Positions 32,845 to 41,912 of a stretch of DNA of 64,000 bases are shown in pieces. Origin of the DNA: an uncultured Alphaproteobacteria bacterium (lineage in GTDB: Bacteria > Pseudomonadota > Alphaproteobacteria > HIMB59 > GCA-002718135); the NCBI GenBank assembly GCA_902623255.1, contig CACNSY010000004.1:44720-108719 (forward strand). The letters run 5' to 3'. Each line of letters opens with the position of its first letter. The first letter of the stretch is position 1. A program made the translations under genes and the position numbers. Below the pieces are notes generated by a model. It searched no databases. It saw only the letters and a list, made by a program, of their open reading frames with translations, and was not told where the DNA came from.

Positions 32845-32899
32845 ACCCCGGACCACCCCGTTATGAGCGGGGCGCTCTAACCAACTGAGCTAAGAGCCC
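32823..32899 (-). tRNA. tRNA with CAU anticodon, probably tRNA-Ile2 (elongator tRNA-Met possible)
   Basis: A 77-nt cloverleaf on the minus strand. The acceptor stem GGGCTCT/AGGGCCC, D arm GCTC...GAGC, anticodon stem CCCCG/CGGGG with loop CTCATAA (anticodon CAT) and T arm CGGGG-TTCAAGT-CCCTG are all visible, and CCA is encoded. The paired 1-72 position and the anticodon stem exclude initiator tRNA. Choice between lysidine-modified Ile2 and elongator Met is by resemblance to Ile-type acceptor and D arms, and is not certain. Its 3' end overlaps the end of the convergent MFS gene by 22 bases. Confidence 0.92.
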
Positions 32900-32948
32900 T
32901 AAATATTGCGTATACATGCAAAACAAATGAATATTAAGCTTTAATTTA

Positions 32949-34475
32949 TTAAAGTGATGCATATTCTAAATAATCATTGTGCTTTATAAATCTTTTCATT
33001 TGATCATCATACTGATCATTAAATCTTTTATATTCATCTCTTGCAAAGGGCTTTAAGTTAAAATTATTCATTTCTTCCCTAGCAACATCTTTTTGAAGTA
33101 GGCCTAGGCCATCTAAAACAGGATAATAAAGTTGTGACTGGACGTGAGGAAGGCCTGAAAGATATAATTCGAAATCACTCATCCTAGGTAATTGATTTTT
33201 CCATTTATTAATTAGGCTCAAAGTATCTTCGTGAATACATTCATTTTTAACATATTTCCAAAAATCACTATCATCTCTATTAGAAACATAATGAGTATTA
33301 AGAAAGATCATAAAATCATCAAACTGTCGTCCCACTCTATCATTAAATTCATCCATTATTTTTTCATTATTAAAATCCATTTCTTCTTTAAGGTAATCAG
33401 TTGCAAACAAAATCATTTGTATCAAAGTGCTATGGATTGAAGTAGCTTCTAATGGCTCAAGAAAGCCAGAGGCTAATCCTATAGCAATACAATTTTTTAC
33501 CCATGATTTTTCTATTCTACCCGAAGTAAATTTAATATCGTTTCTTGGTTCTATTTCATGACCTAAGACTTTCTCTATTTCTATTTTAGCTTCTTCCGGA
33601 CTTGTAAAATCATCACAATATACATAACCAGCACCAATTCTTTCTTGTGTTGGTATTTGCCACATCCAACCATTTTTTTGAGCCCAAGCTAAAGTATAAT
33701 TACTAATATTTTTTTCATCTAATTTTAAAAAGAAAGGCATAGCTCTATTTACTGGTAAATTTTTTTGATAAGATTTCCATCCGACATTGTATAGTTTATT
33801 TATGAGGAGTTTTCTAAAGCCTGTACAATCTAAAACCAAATCAGTTTCAATTTCTTTACCACTTTCAAAATGAAGTTTTTCAATTTCTCCATTTTCATTT
33901 AATGAAGCATGCGTATAAACTTCATCAAGAATCTCTATATTTTTTGATCTTTTTCTTAAATAATTTCCAACAAGATGGTTATCAAAATGATAAGCATAGA
34001 AAAAAGGACTTTTTAAATCTGGTCTGTTATTTTCAAAATTGAATGGAACTTTATTTGTTTCCATTAGCTTTGTGTGTAAATGTACATCAGCAACTGAACG
34101 ACCTGCAGCAACTGCATAAACATTTAGATATTCAAAATCTTCAGGATTTTTTTTAGATGCTAACAAATGTGGGTCATCAATTGGTCCATAATATTGATGA
34201 TTTAATTCTTTCCAGTCTTTATGAACAATCCCAAACTTTAGAGTAGCTTTTGTTTCTCTTAAAAAGTCTAGTTCATCTAAGTTATATCTTTTTAAAAAAT
34301 CATAAAATATCCCAGTTGTTCCTTCTCCAACACCGATTATAGGGATGCTTGAAGGATCAACAATTGTTACTTTTACATCTTGTTTATTTGTATAAAAAAA
34401 ATCACTTAGAATATATGCAGAAATCCAGCCAGCGGTGCCTGCACCTAGGATAGTTACATTTTTTAATTTTCTCAT
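32949..34475 (-). CDS. Flavin-dependent halogenase-like protein (tryptophan halogenase family)
   Basis: FAD-binding protein of 508 residues. The FAD motif GAGTAGWISA lies at 11-20, GVGEGTTG at 48-55, and the diagnostic WxWxIP motif appears as GWMWQIP. Lys80 in ATLKFGI aligns, from memory of PrnA/RebH, with the catalytic lysine. GFLEPLEATSI keeps the Glu of the active-site Glu-Ser pair but has Ala for Ser. It could halogenate an aromatic metabolite or act as a related flavin enzyme. The family in proteobacteria often accompanies carbohydrate uptake genes with no known halogenated product. It is coupled (one-base overlap) to the ABC transporter ATPase gene. Confidence 0.85.
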   Translation of the reverse strand: MRKLKNVTILGAGTAGWISAYILSDFFYTNKQDVKVTIVDPSSIPIIGVGEGTTGIFYDFLKRYNLDELDFLRETKATLKFGIVHKDWKELNHQYYGPIDDPHLLASKKNPEDFEYLNVYAVAAGRSVADVHLHTKLMETNKVPFNFENNRPDLKSPFFYAYHFDNHLVGNYLRKRSKNIEILDEVYTHASLNENGEIEKLHFESGKEIETDLVLDCTGFRKLLINKLYNVGWKSYQKNLPVNRAMPFFLKLDEKNISNYTLAWAQKNGWMWQIPTQERIGAGYVYCDDFTSPEEAKIEIEKVLGHEIEPRNDIKFTSGRIEKSWVKNCIAIGLASGFLEPLEATSIHSTLIQMILFATDYLKEEMDFNNEKIMDEFNDRVGRQFDDFMIFLNTHYVSNRDDSDFWKYVKNECIHEDTLSLINKWKNQLPRMSDFELYLSGLPHVQSQLYYPVLDGLGLLQKDVAREEMNNFNLKPFARDEYKRFNDQYDDQMKRFIKHNDYLEYASL

Positions 34476-36097
34476 TAATAAATAATATCAAAAGCAGATT
34501 TTATTAAATTCTTTGTATAATCATTCTGAGGGTTGGTTAATATATTTTTTGCCACACCTTGTTCTAGAATTGAACCATCTTTCATAACGATTAAATTGTG
34601 GCTTATTGATCTAATAACTCTTAAATCATGACTAATAAAAATATAAGTGGTTTTGTGATTTTTTTGGAGTTGAAGTAAAAGTTCTAGAATTTGTTTTTGA
34701 ATGGATAAATCAAGTGCAGATGTTGGCTCATCCAAAAGAACAAATTTTGGATTTAAGACAAATGATCTTGCTATAGCTATTCTTTGTCTCTGACCTCCAG
34801 AAAACTCATGAGGAAATCTTAGCATGGAACTAGGTTCTAAACCAACTTCCTTCATTATGTTTTCAATTTTATTAAGCCGTTCATTTTTATCTTTGATATT
34901 AAGTGCTACAATTAATCCTTCTTCAATAATTTGTTTAACAGACAGTCGTGGATTTAAAGATGCATATGGATCTTGGAAAACTATCTGCATTTGATTTCTA
35001 AATGGCTTAAATTGCTTTCTAGATAAACCGTCAATTCGATCTTCAAAAAACTTGATTTCACCCTCTACATCTGTATTTGATTCTCTATCAACTAACCTTA
35101 ATAATGTTTGACCTAAAGTAGTTTTACCTGATCCACTTTCACCAACTATTCCAAGAGTCTCACCCTCTTTAAGATCGAGACTGATATTATTTACAGCGTT
35201 AATTGATAAAACTTTATTTCTACCTGATACTTTTACTTTAGTATTAAATGTTACATTAAGATTTTCTCCTGAAAGGATGCTTCTTCCATTTTTATCATAA
35301 TGTAAATCTCTTTCTTCTGGCTCTGATGACAATAAATGTTTTGTATAATCATCTTTTGGATTTTCAAAAATTTCTTTTGTAATGCCTGTTTCTTTAATTT
35401 TTCCATTATACATTACACAAACTCTATCACTTATTTGTCTGACAATAGTCAGATCATGAGTAATAAATAAAATGGACATTTGATATTTTTGTTGAAGACT
35501 TTGGAGTAATTTAAGTATCTCTGTTTGAACTGTAACATCAAGAGCAGTAGTTGGCTCATCTGCAATAAGTAAATCTGGATTATTAGCTATGGCAATAGCA
35601 ATCATAATTCTTTGTCTTTGTCCTCCAGACAATTGATGTGGGTATTGTGATAATCTAGACTCTGGTTCTGGAATTTGAACTTGTTTTAGTAATTCAAGAC
35701 ATTTCTCTTTGAGTTCTTTATCTGAAAATTTTCCATGAATTTTTAAAACCTCACTAATTTGGTTTTCAATTGTATATATTGGATTTAACGAACTCATTGG
35801 TTCTTGAAAAATCATTGAAATATTTTTTCCTCTAATATTTTGATACTCTTTTTCAGAATAAGAATTTATATTTGTACCATTAAACTTTATTGATGTTTGA
35901 TCAGATATGATTGCATTTTCTGCAAGTAATCGAATAATTCCTCTAGCAGTAACTGATTTACCTGACCCACTCTCTCCTACTAGTGCTAATGTTTCACCCT
36001 TTTTAATATTAAAGGATATGCCATTCACTGCATTTACTTCACCACTATCTGTATTAAACTTTACTTGAAGATTTTCAATTTCAACAAGATTGGTCAT
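34475..36097 (-). CDS. ABC transporter double ATP-binding protein (DppD-DppF fused type)
   Basis: Two complete peptide/opine-class ATPase domains in one 540-residue chain. Domain 1 has Walker A GESGSGKS at 41-48 and signature LSGGQRQRIM. Domain 2 has Walker A GESGSGKT near residue 315 and signature FSGGQRQRIA, each followed by a DEPTTALD or DEPTSALD block. Such fusions are known from YejF- and GsiA-like proteins. It powers the adjacent two-permease importer. Given the GH4 neighbours the substrate may be a glycoside. Confidence 0.93.
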   Translation of the reverse strand: MTNLVEIENLQVKFNTDSGEVNAVNGISFNIKKGETLALVGESGSGKSVTARGIIRLLAENAIISDQTSIKFNGTNINSYSEKEYQNIRGKNISMIFQEPMSSLNPIYTIENQISEVLKIHGKFSDKELKEKCLELLKQVQIPEPESRLSQYPHQLSGGQRQRIMIAIAIANNPDLLIADEPTTALDVTVQTEILKLLQSLQQKYQMSILFITHDLTIVRQISDRVCVMYNGKIKETGITKEIFENPKDDYTKHLLSSEPEERDLHYDKNGRSILSGENLNVTFNTKVKVSGRNKVLSINAVNNISLDLKEGETLGIVGESGSGKTTLGQTLLRLVDRESNTDVEGEIKFFEDRIDGLSRKQFKPFRNQMQIVFQDPYASLNPRLSVKQIIEEGLIVALNIKDKNERLNKIENIMKEVGLEPSSMLRFPHEFSGGQRQRIAIARSFVLNPKFVLLDEPTSALDLSIQKQILELLLQLQKNHKTTYIFISHDLRVIRSISHNLIVMKDGSILEQGVAKNILTNPQNDYTKNLIKSAFDIIY

Positions 36098-37200
36098 TAT
36101 TTTTTAGTTGTTGTTGCATATGGATCAATTGCATCACGTAAAGCATCACCAAGAGCATTAAATCCTAAAACTGAAATTAAGATTGCAAAGACAGGACTTA
36201 AAACCCATGGATAACTTCCAATTGTTCGCATATCTTGAGCAGAATTTAATTGAAGACCCCAACTAACAAATGGAGATTGAATGCCTAAGCCTAAAAAGCT
36301 AAAAAAACTTTCTGTCAAAATTACAGAAGGTATCAATAAAGAAACACTTACTATAACGTGACTTGTTACATTAGGAAGTAGATGTCTATAAATAATTCTT
36401 AGATCATTGGAGCCTAAAGCTTCAGCTGCTTTAATATAGTCTAATCTTCTTAAAGAAAGGGTTTTTCCCCGGACCTCTCTTGATAGTTGAGCCCACCGTA
36501 AAGAGGATAAAATAAATGCCATAAAGATAAAAATCAGAAATGGATCCATTTGCCTTGGAAGAATTGCTACCAAGGATAAATACAAAGGTAGATCTGGAAA
36601 AGCTAAAGCAAGTTCCGTAACTCTTTGTGAAGCTATATCAAATTTTCCAGAAAAATAACCTGAGCTAATTCCAACTAAAATACCAATAAAAGTTGTTATA
36701 CTTACAACTATTAGAGCGAATAATAGCGTTACCCTGCTTCCCTTAAAAATTCTTGATAACATATCCCTTCCATAGGCGTCTGATCCAATAAAAAAAACTT
36801 TAGACCCATCTTTAGTAGTAAATAAATGTAAGTCCAAATTTAAGCCTAGAAACTTATATTCCCATCCTCTAGTAAAAAAATAAAGATAGTTTTTTTGAGT
36901 ATAATCAATCTCCATTATTGGAAGATATGTGTCAGGATCAAATCCTTCAGTAAAACCATAAGCGAAAGGTCTTAACGAAAAATTATTATCCTCATCAAAG
37001 AAATGTATTCCCTGAGGAGGATAAAAAACTCTATCACTATCTCTTGCTGCTGGATCATATGGAGATAAAAAATCTGCAAAAACAGCAGAGAAAATTAGAA
37101 AGCCTACAAAAATTAAGCCTAATATTCCAACTCTGTTTTTCAAAAATCTTTTTCTTACTAGTGAAAAATATGAATTTTGTAAGTTTGAAGTTGTTTCCAT
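36097..37200 (-). CDS. Dpp/Agp-type ABC transporter permease (DppC-like)
   Basis: Inner-membrane permease, 367 residues. After the first membrane segment there is an unusually long periplasmic stretch (about residues 50-150), as in YejE-like members. The transport domain follows with docking loop KAAEALGSNDLRIIYRHLLP and C-terminal DALRDAIDPY typical of DppC. The start codon overlaps nothing; the gene lies five bases after the partner permease and overlaps the ATPase gene by one base. Confidence 0.92.
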   Translation of the reverse strand: METTSNLQNSYFSLVRKRFLKNRVGILGLIFVGFLIFSAVFADFLSPYDPAARDSDRVFYPPQGIHFFDEDNNFSLRPFAYGFTEGFDPDTYLPIMEIDYTQKNYLYFFTRGWEYKFLGLNLDLHLFTTKDGSKVFFIGSDAYGRDMLSRIFKGSRVTLLFALIVVSITTFIGILVGISSGYFSGKFDIASQRVTELALAFPDLPLYLSLVAILPRQMDPFLIFIFMAFILSSLRWAQLSREVRGKTLSLRRLDYIKAAEALGSNDLRIIYRHLLPNVTSHVIVSVSLLIPSVILTESFFSFLGLGIQSPFVSWGLQLNSAQDMRTIGSYPWVLSPVFAILISVLGFNALGDALRDAIDPYATTTKK

Positions 37201-37205
37201 AATAT

Positions 37206-38204
37206 TTAATTCTGTCTTACTCGAGGATCTAAAATTGCCAGCAAAATATCAGCGATAATATTTCCAATAATTAATATTACTGTTAAGCAAAATAAAATTG
37301 CTGCAGTGGTATAAGTGTCTTGTCTTTGAATAGATTCTACTAAAAGTGGTCCTGCAGTTGGAATAGATAAAACGATCGCAGCTTCTAGTTCTCCCATTAG
37401 CATATATGGTAAAGCAATACCCTGAAACATTACAAGGGGATGCAAAGCATTTGGTACTGCATGACGGTACAATGTTTGATTTTCAGACAAACCTTTTGCT
37501 CTTGCTGTTTCAATATATTGCATACGCATTACATCTAATAAATTTCCACGCATAACTCTCATATTGTAGGCAAGACCTCCGATAATTGCGATGACAAATA
37601 TTGGCCAAATATGAAGTATACCATTCCATAGTTTTGCAAAAGACATTGGTTGAACAGCGTAGTATGGAGAATACATTGATCCAGTGTTGTCTGAATTAAG
37701 AACAATTGCTAACCAATACATAATTAGTAATGCTAGAAAGAAACGTGGAATGGTCATTCCTAAAAAAGCGAAGATGGTCGCTACATTATCACCTAACTTA
37801 TTTTGATTTTTTGCAGCATAAATTCCTATAAAAACACCTATAGTTGTAGCAAAAAAATGACAAATTAATGCTATTACTAGAGTTCGAGGTAATCTATCAC
37901 CTAACATTTCACTGACAGGTTTGTTGTAATGCATGGAAAAACCAAAATCGAAATTTAAAACAATATTTTTAATCCAATTGAAATATCTTATTACTAATGG
38001 TTCATTAAGTCCGTATTTTTCTCTCAACATTATTGTTAGTTCTAAAGCTTGTTCTTGTGTGATATTTGCTAAAGCTTTAGTTTGGCTAACATACCAAGTT
38101 GCATAATCACCAGGTGGTAATTCAATAATAAAAAAAATTATAATACTGATTACGAACAGTAATGGAATTGAATAAAGAATTCTTCTGAATATAAATGAAA
38201 GCAT
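37206..38204 (-). CDS. Dpp/Agp-type ABC transporter permease (DppB-like)
   Basis: Permease of 332 residues from the ATG at 38204. It starts MLSFIFRRILYSIPLLF, the classical DppB start. LREKYGLNEPLVIRYFNW, the docking loop TARAKGLSENQTLYRHAVPN and the end ADILLAILDPRVR are family blocks. An in-frame codon 36 bases upstream would put a hairpin (38219-38237) inside the coding region and add residues that do not fit, so the inner ATG is preferred. Confidence 0.92.
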   Translation of the reverse strand: MLSFIFRRILYSIPLLFVISIIIFFIIELPPGDYATWYVSQTKALANITQEQALELTIMLREKYGLNEPLVIRYFNWIKNIVLNFDFGFSMHYNKPVSEMLGDRLPRTLVIALICHFFATTIGVFIGIYAAKNQNKLGDNVATIFAFLGMTIPRFFLALLIMYWLAIVLNSDNTGSMYSPYYAVQPMSFAKLWNGILHIWPIFVIAIIGGLAYNMRVMRGNLLDVMRMQYIETARAKGLSENQTLYRHAVPNALHPLVMFQGIALPYMLMGELEAAIVLSIPTAGPLLVESIQRQDTYTTAAILFCLTVILIIGNIIADILLAILDPRVRQN

Positions 38205-38218
38205 TTTTTTAAAAAGTA

Positions 38219-38237
38219 AGGGGCTATTTAAGCCCCT
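38219..38237 (-). terminator. 7-bp G-C hairpin after the third binding-protein gene
   Basis: AGGGGCT (38219-38225) pairs with AGCCCCT (38231-38237) around a five-base loop, with a mismatched extension outside. It lies between the large binding-protein gene and the DppB-like permease gene, matching the two hairpins in the sugar operons. A role in raising binding protein over permease is likely. Confidence 0.65.
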
Positions 38238-38251
38238 CACTAAAAAATTTA

Positions 38252-40303
38252 TTAATCAATACCAGGAACTCTTCCAGGGAAAAGTTCTTCTAATTGATCA
38301 TATTGATAAACCCAGAATTGTTCACGGATAACTGTATCTTCAGCCCATTGATAAGCCAAAACGGGCATTCCATCAGCTAAGTTTTGAATTCTTTTGTTTA
38401 TCAAAAGTGCTGTTGGATATTGAACTATACCAGGCATATAAACATTTTCTGTAAATAGTTTCTGATAGCGAGACATTAATGCTTGAGCCTCTGCTCCTTC
38501 AACACCATCTCTCCACTCTTCAAGAATACTTACGATTTCTTTCTCAAATGGTTGAAGTTGTTGAGGGTGTTCATCAGTTCCTAAGTGAGGATCAAATGAA
38601 GACGTAGTTACAGGACCCATATCTGACCAATAACCCGAATTAGGGAAGGCCATTTCTTGTTGAGATCTTACAAGTAACCAATCCCATTCACCTGCTTGTC
38701 TTGTTGGCTCAGTATCTTCCATTGGTTTAATATTAATCTTAATACCAACTTCAGCCATCATAGTTGCCATTCCATCGCCAATCAACATTTCATTATCACT
38801 GCCTTTATTTTGAACTAAATTAATAACTAAATCTCCACCTCCATTTGGAAGGTTTCGAATTCCGTTACCATCAGTATCTATAAGACCTAATCCATCAAGT
38901 ATAGAATTTGCACCTGCTGGATTATAAGGGAAAAATGAAGTAGCATCTGCATCAAAGAAAGCACTATCTCTAGCAAGACCGCCTGCATAAACTGTCACAA
39001 ATGGTCCTTTGGACATTGCTTTTGCAAATGCTTTACCATCAATTGCATGCTTAACAGCTTTTCTGAATTCTAAATTTCTATTTAGATCTCGAATAGCTGC
39101 CATTTGATCATCCAATACACCTAGCCCAATTGCTTGGTTCATGGCGAGTTGATATCCCATGGTTCTTCCACTAAAAGATAGTTGAGCTTGTGCATCATCA
39201 CTCTTAGACTCTTTAACAGCTTCTAAGTATAAAGGTACGTTCTCCATATTCGAGAAGTCAGCGTTACCAGCTAAGGTATCAACCGTTCTTTGGCCCCAAG
39301 TTTTTAACTGGAACACCATCTCATTCATATACGGAAGTTGTTGTCCTTTACTATCAACTTTCCAATAGTATGGATTTCGACGAAGTATTACGACCTCATC
39401 TTGTTTATATTCAACCGCAGTCCATGCACCCATGCTAACCCACGGTAAACGTCCGGCAGGGAACGCTTGAACATAATCATCATAAGACGTACCACCATAT
39501 TTAGGGTGATGTTCTTTAAGTAAATGTGATGGTCCAGGGCATCCATTTATATATGCCATGGAGTGAAGAACTAATTTAGGTTCCTCTTGTGGAAATGTCC
39601 ATCTAATCTGAGTAGGACTAAGTACTTCCAAAGTAGTCCCTTCTCCCATTGTAGTTGCATTCATTCTTGTTGGAACGTTCTCATCTAGAACATTATCTTC
39701 CCACCAAAAACGAACATCTTCTGCATCAAATGGATCGCCATCTGACCACTTTGCTCCATCAATAAGGTTCATAGTAAGTTTGTTTCCATCCCATTCCCAA
39801 TCAGTAGCTAAGTTTGGTAAAGGATAAGAATCTTCAGCTTTTAATCTTACCATTGGACCATTTCTTGTTAGACATTCTTGAACTGTATAATTAATTCCAC
39901 CCCATCCTTGATGTTGTGAAGCAGTCCAGTTCCATCCTTCAGGTCTTCCGCCAATTGTATGTCTAAAAGTACCTCCATAACGACCAATACCATCCGGCAT
40001 TGCATCTCCATTAAAAACTAAAGGTCTTTTTGGTAAACGTTCCCAAATTGGCGGTAGTTTTCCTTCTTGAACTAGAGCACTAATGTATTCTGGCTCATAT
40101 AAAAATTCAAAGTCTCCAATATCTTGATAGCTCATCAATTCATCTCTTCCAATGAACTGAACTTCTTGCATATTTTCAATTGCAGGTGCTGATGGAAGTG
40201 CTATTGCACCTTCCGGTCTAGCAGATGCATTTGAACTAGTTAATGCAAAAGTAGCTGATGCTACGCTAGCAAGTAATGTGGATCTAAATTTATTTTTTTT
40301 CAT
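38252..40303 (-). CDS. ABC transporter substrate-binding protein, family 5 (Agp/Dpp type)
   Basis: Large periplasmic receptor, 683 residues, with a signal peptide (STLLASVASATFALTSSNASA) and the family 5 core LATDWEWDGNKLTMNLIDGAKWSDGDPFDAEDV at about 164-196. The late VDTLAGNADFSNM and FRKAVKHAIDG blocks are also typical. It is longer than dipeptide-binding proteins (about 500-550), the size of alpha-galactoside receptor AgpA of Sinorhizobium meliloti and of YejA. A strong ribosome binding site (GTGGAGG) precedes the ATG. Position next to a GH4 hydrolase gene supports a glycoside ligand over peptides. Confidence 0.9.
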   Translation of the reverse strand: MKKNKFRSTLLASVASATFALTSSNASARPEGAIALPSAPAIENMQEVQFIGRDELMSYQDIGDFEFLYEPEYISALVQEGKLPPIWERLPKRPLVFNGDAMPDGIGRYGGTFRHTIGGRPEGWNWTASQHQGWGGINYTVQECLTRNGPMVRLKAEDSYPLPNLATDWEWDGNKLTMNLIDGAKWSDGDPFDAEDVRFWWEDNVLDENVPTRMNATTMGEGTTLEVLSPTQIRWTFPQEEPKLVLHSMAYINGCPGPSHLLKEHHPKYGGTSYDDYVQAFPAGRLPWVSMGAWTAVEYKQDEVVILRRNPYYWKVDSKGQQLPYMNEMVFQLKTWGQRTVDTLAGNADFSNMENVPLYLEAVKESKSDDAQAQLSFSGRTMGYQLAMNQAIGLGVLDDQMAAIRDLNRNLEFRKAVKHAIDGKAFAKAMSKGPFVTVYAGGLARDSAFFDADATSFFPYNPAGANSILDGLGLIDTDGNGIRNLPNGGGDLVINLVQNKGSDNEMLIGDGMATMMAEVGIKINIKPMEDTEPTRQAGEWDWLLVRSQQEMAFPNSGYWSDMGPVTTSSFDPHLGTDEHPQQLQPFEKEIVSILEEWRDGVEGAEAQALMSRYQKLFTENVYMPGIVQYPTALLINKRIQNLADGMPVLAYQWAEDTVIREQFWVYQYDQLEELFPGRVPGID

Positions 40304-40382
40304 CTGTCCTCCACTAAATTTTAAAAAACCTATAATAAAATTAGATTATTGAGAAGTACTATTTAGGAGTAGATGGAGTAAT

Positions 40383-41846
40383 TTATAAATTAAATGCCTC
40401 TTTTTCGACTAAAACTGACCTTTTCTGTTGATTGCGTCTTGTTTTTTTGGTCAATCCTTTAATTGATTTATTATATTTATATTTTTTGATTTTTTTTAGA
40501 TTCTTTTTAATGCTGTTAATTTTAGATTTATATTGAGGAAGCCATTGAGCTTGTGCAACAAGCATCTCGTCTACCATTTGCCAAACTTCCTCTGATGAAC
40601 ATACAGAGCTGACAAGAGGGTCTTGTAGCACTGCAAGTTTTAATAATTCAATATCTCCCTTTACAGCGGCCCTTACAGCTATTCTTTGAACATCTATTGA
40701 GGTACTGCACAGAGAAGCACATTGCAGCGGTAAGTTTACTCCTTCAATCATTTTTATACCTTTTGAATCTACGTAGCCTGTACTCTCAATTACGCAATCA
40801 TCATCTAAATTAGAAATTGTTTTTTTATTAATAACATTAAAGTGACCTCTATATTTTTTTCCAGTTTCAATTGCTTCAATTATATAACTTCCATGTTCAG
40901 TTGATCTTTTATAATCTCTAAGTTTAATTCCAGAGTTTTTTAAATATTTTGGGTAATCCTCAACAAACCAATTTCTCTTTTCATTACATACTCTTAAGTA
41001 GCCACCGGTCTCGCCATGTATCCAATTTGAAAGACTGCTCCATTTCTTAACATCTTTTTGAGTACGCCTATACCATGGTAAATACTCACTTAAATGGCCA
41101 TTACTTTCTGTAGAAAAATATCCAAATTTATCTAGAACATCTATTCTTACTTTTTCATCTCTTGAAAATTTTTTATGTTTCTTTAACGATTTAGAAAGTT
41201 GTTCTTTTGTTATTTTTTTACCTTTATAATTCAAATCTAAATACCAAGTCATATGATTTATGCCGCTGCAAGAATATTTCATTTTTCCAGAGGGAATATT
41301 TAATGAGTCTTCAATTAATTTTGCACCACCTTGAACACCATGACATAAACCAACTGTATTAACTTTACCAATCTCATTAGCTACCCAAGTATTCATGGCC
41401 ATAGGATTTGCATAATTTAAAAAAAGTGCATTTTTTTTAGCATATTTTTTTATATCTTTACAAAAGTCTAAAATGACTGGGATGTTGCGTTGACCGTACA
41501 TTATGCCACCAGCACAAATAGTATCGCCAACACATTGATCGATACCATATTTTAATGGGATTGAAATATCAGTTTCAAATGCTTCTAAACCACCAACTCT
41601 TACACAGCTAATAATATATTTTGCATTTCTTATTGATTCTTTTCTAATTGGATCAATGCTAAGTTTAGTTGGAAGATTATTAGCTTTAATATCTTTTTGG
41701 ATTAACTCTGCTACCATTAACAAATTACTTCTAGATATATCGTGAAGAGAAATTTCTATATTTTGAAGTTTTTTAACTTTTAATATATCTCTAACAAGGG
41801 TTTGAGTGAAACCAACACTACCTGCGCCAAGAAATGATACTTTCAT
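40383..41846 (-). CDS. Glycoside hydrolase family 4 enzyme (CHGV motif)
   Basis: NAD+- and metal-dependent glycosidase, 487 residues from the ATG at 41846. The Rossmann start is KVSFLGAGSVGFTQTL. LFLNYANPMA precedes the metal-site motif CHGV at 168-171, and a second metal ligand is in SGINHMTWY (His198). GH4 enzymes cleave through transient oxidation at C3. In family literature as I recall it, CHG motifs go with alpha-glucuronidases and CHSV with alpha-galactosidases, so the substrate may be an acidic or other alpha-glycoside. The last 25 residues are very basic. It leads the operon running to the transporter. Confidence 0.85.
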   Translation of the reverse strand: MKVSFLGAGSVGFTQTLVRDILKVKKLQNIEISLHDISRSNLLMVAELIQKDIKANNLPTKLSIDPIRKESIRNAKYIISCVRVGGLEAFETDISIPLKYGIDQCVGDTICAGGIMYGQRNIPVILDFCKDIKKYAKKNALFLNYANPMAMNTWVANEIGKVNTVGLCHGVQGGAKLIEDSLNIPSGKMKYSCSGINHMTWYLDLNYKGKKITKEQLSKSLKKHKKFSRDEKVRIDVLDKFGYFSTESNGHLSEYLPWYRRTQKDVKKWSSLSNWIHGETGGYLRVCNEKRNWFVEDYPKYLKNSGIKLRDYKRSTEHGSYIIEAIETGKKYRGHFNVINKKTISNLDDDCVIESTGYVDSKGIKMIEGVNLPLQCASLCSTSIDVQRIAVRAAVKGDIELLKLAVLQDPLVSSVCSSEEVWQMVDEMLVAQAQWLPQYKSKINSIKKNLKKIKKYKYNKSIKGLTKKTRRNQQKRSVLVEKEAFNL

Positions 41847-41874
41847 AAGATTATTCTTAAACACCTTAAATTAT

Positions 41875-41903
41875 TTGACAATATTATTATTTATTTTTAA
41901 CAT
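41875..41903 (+). promoter_or_regulatory. Candidate promoter of the PhyH-GH4-PanB-like operon
   Basis: A consensus -35 TTGACA at 41875-41880 is followed after 17 bases by TAACAT at 41898-41903. The start codon at 41913 lies only nine bases further, so the message would be almost or fully leaderless. Confidence 0.5.
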
Positions 41904-41912
41904 GAAATTAAT

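Noticed and set aside
32823..32899. Initiator tRNA-Met for the CAU tRNA
   Set aside because: Position 1-72 is a normal G-C pair and the anticodon stem is CCCCG/CGGGG, without the run of three G-C pairs in initiator orientation.
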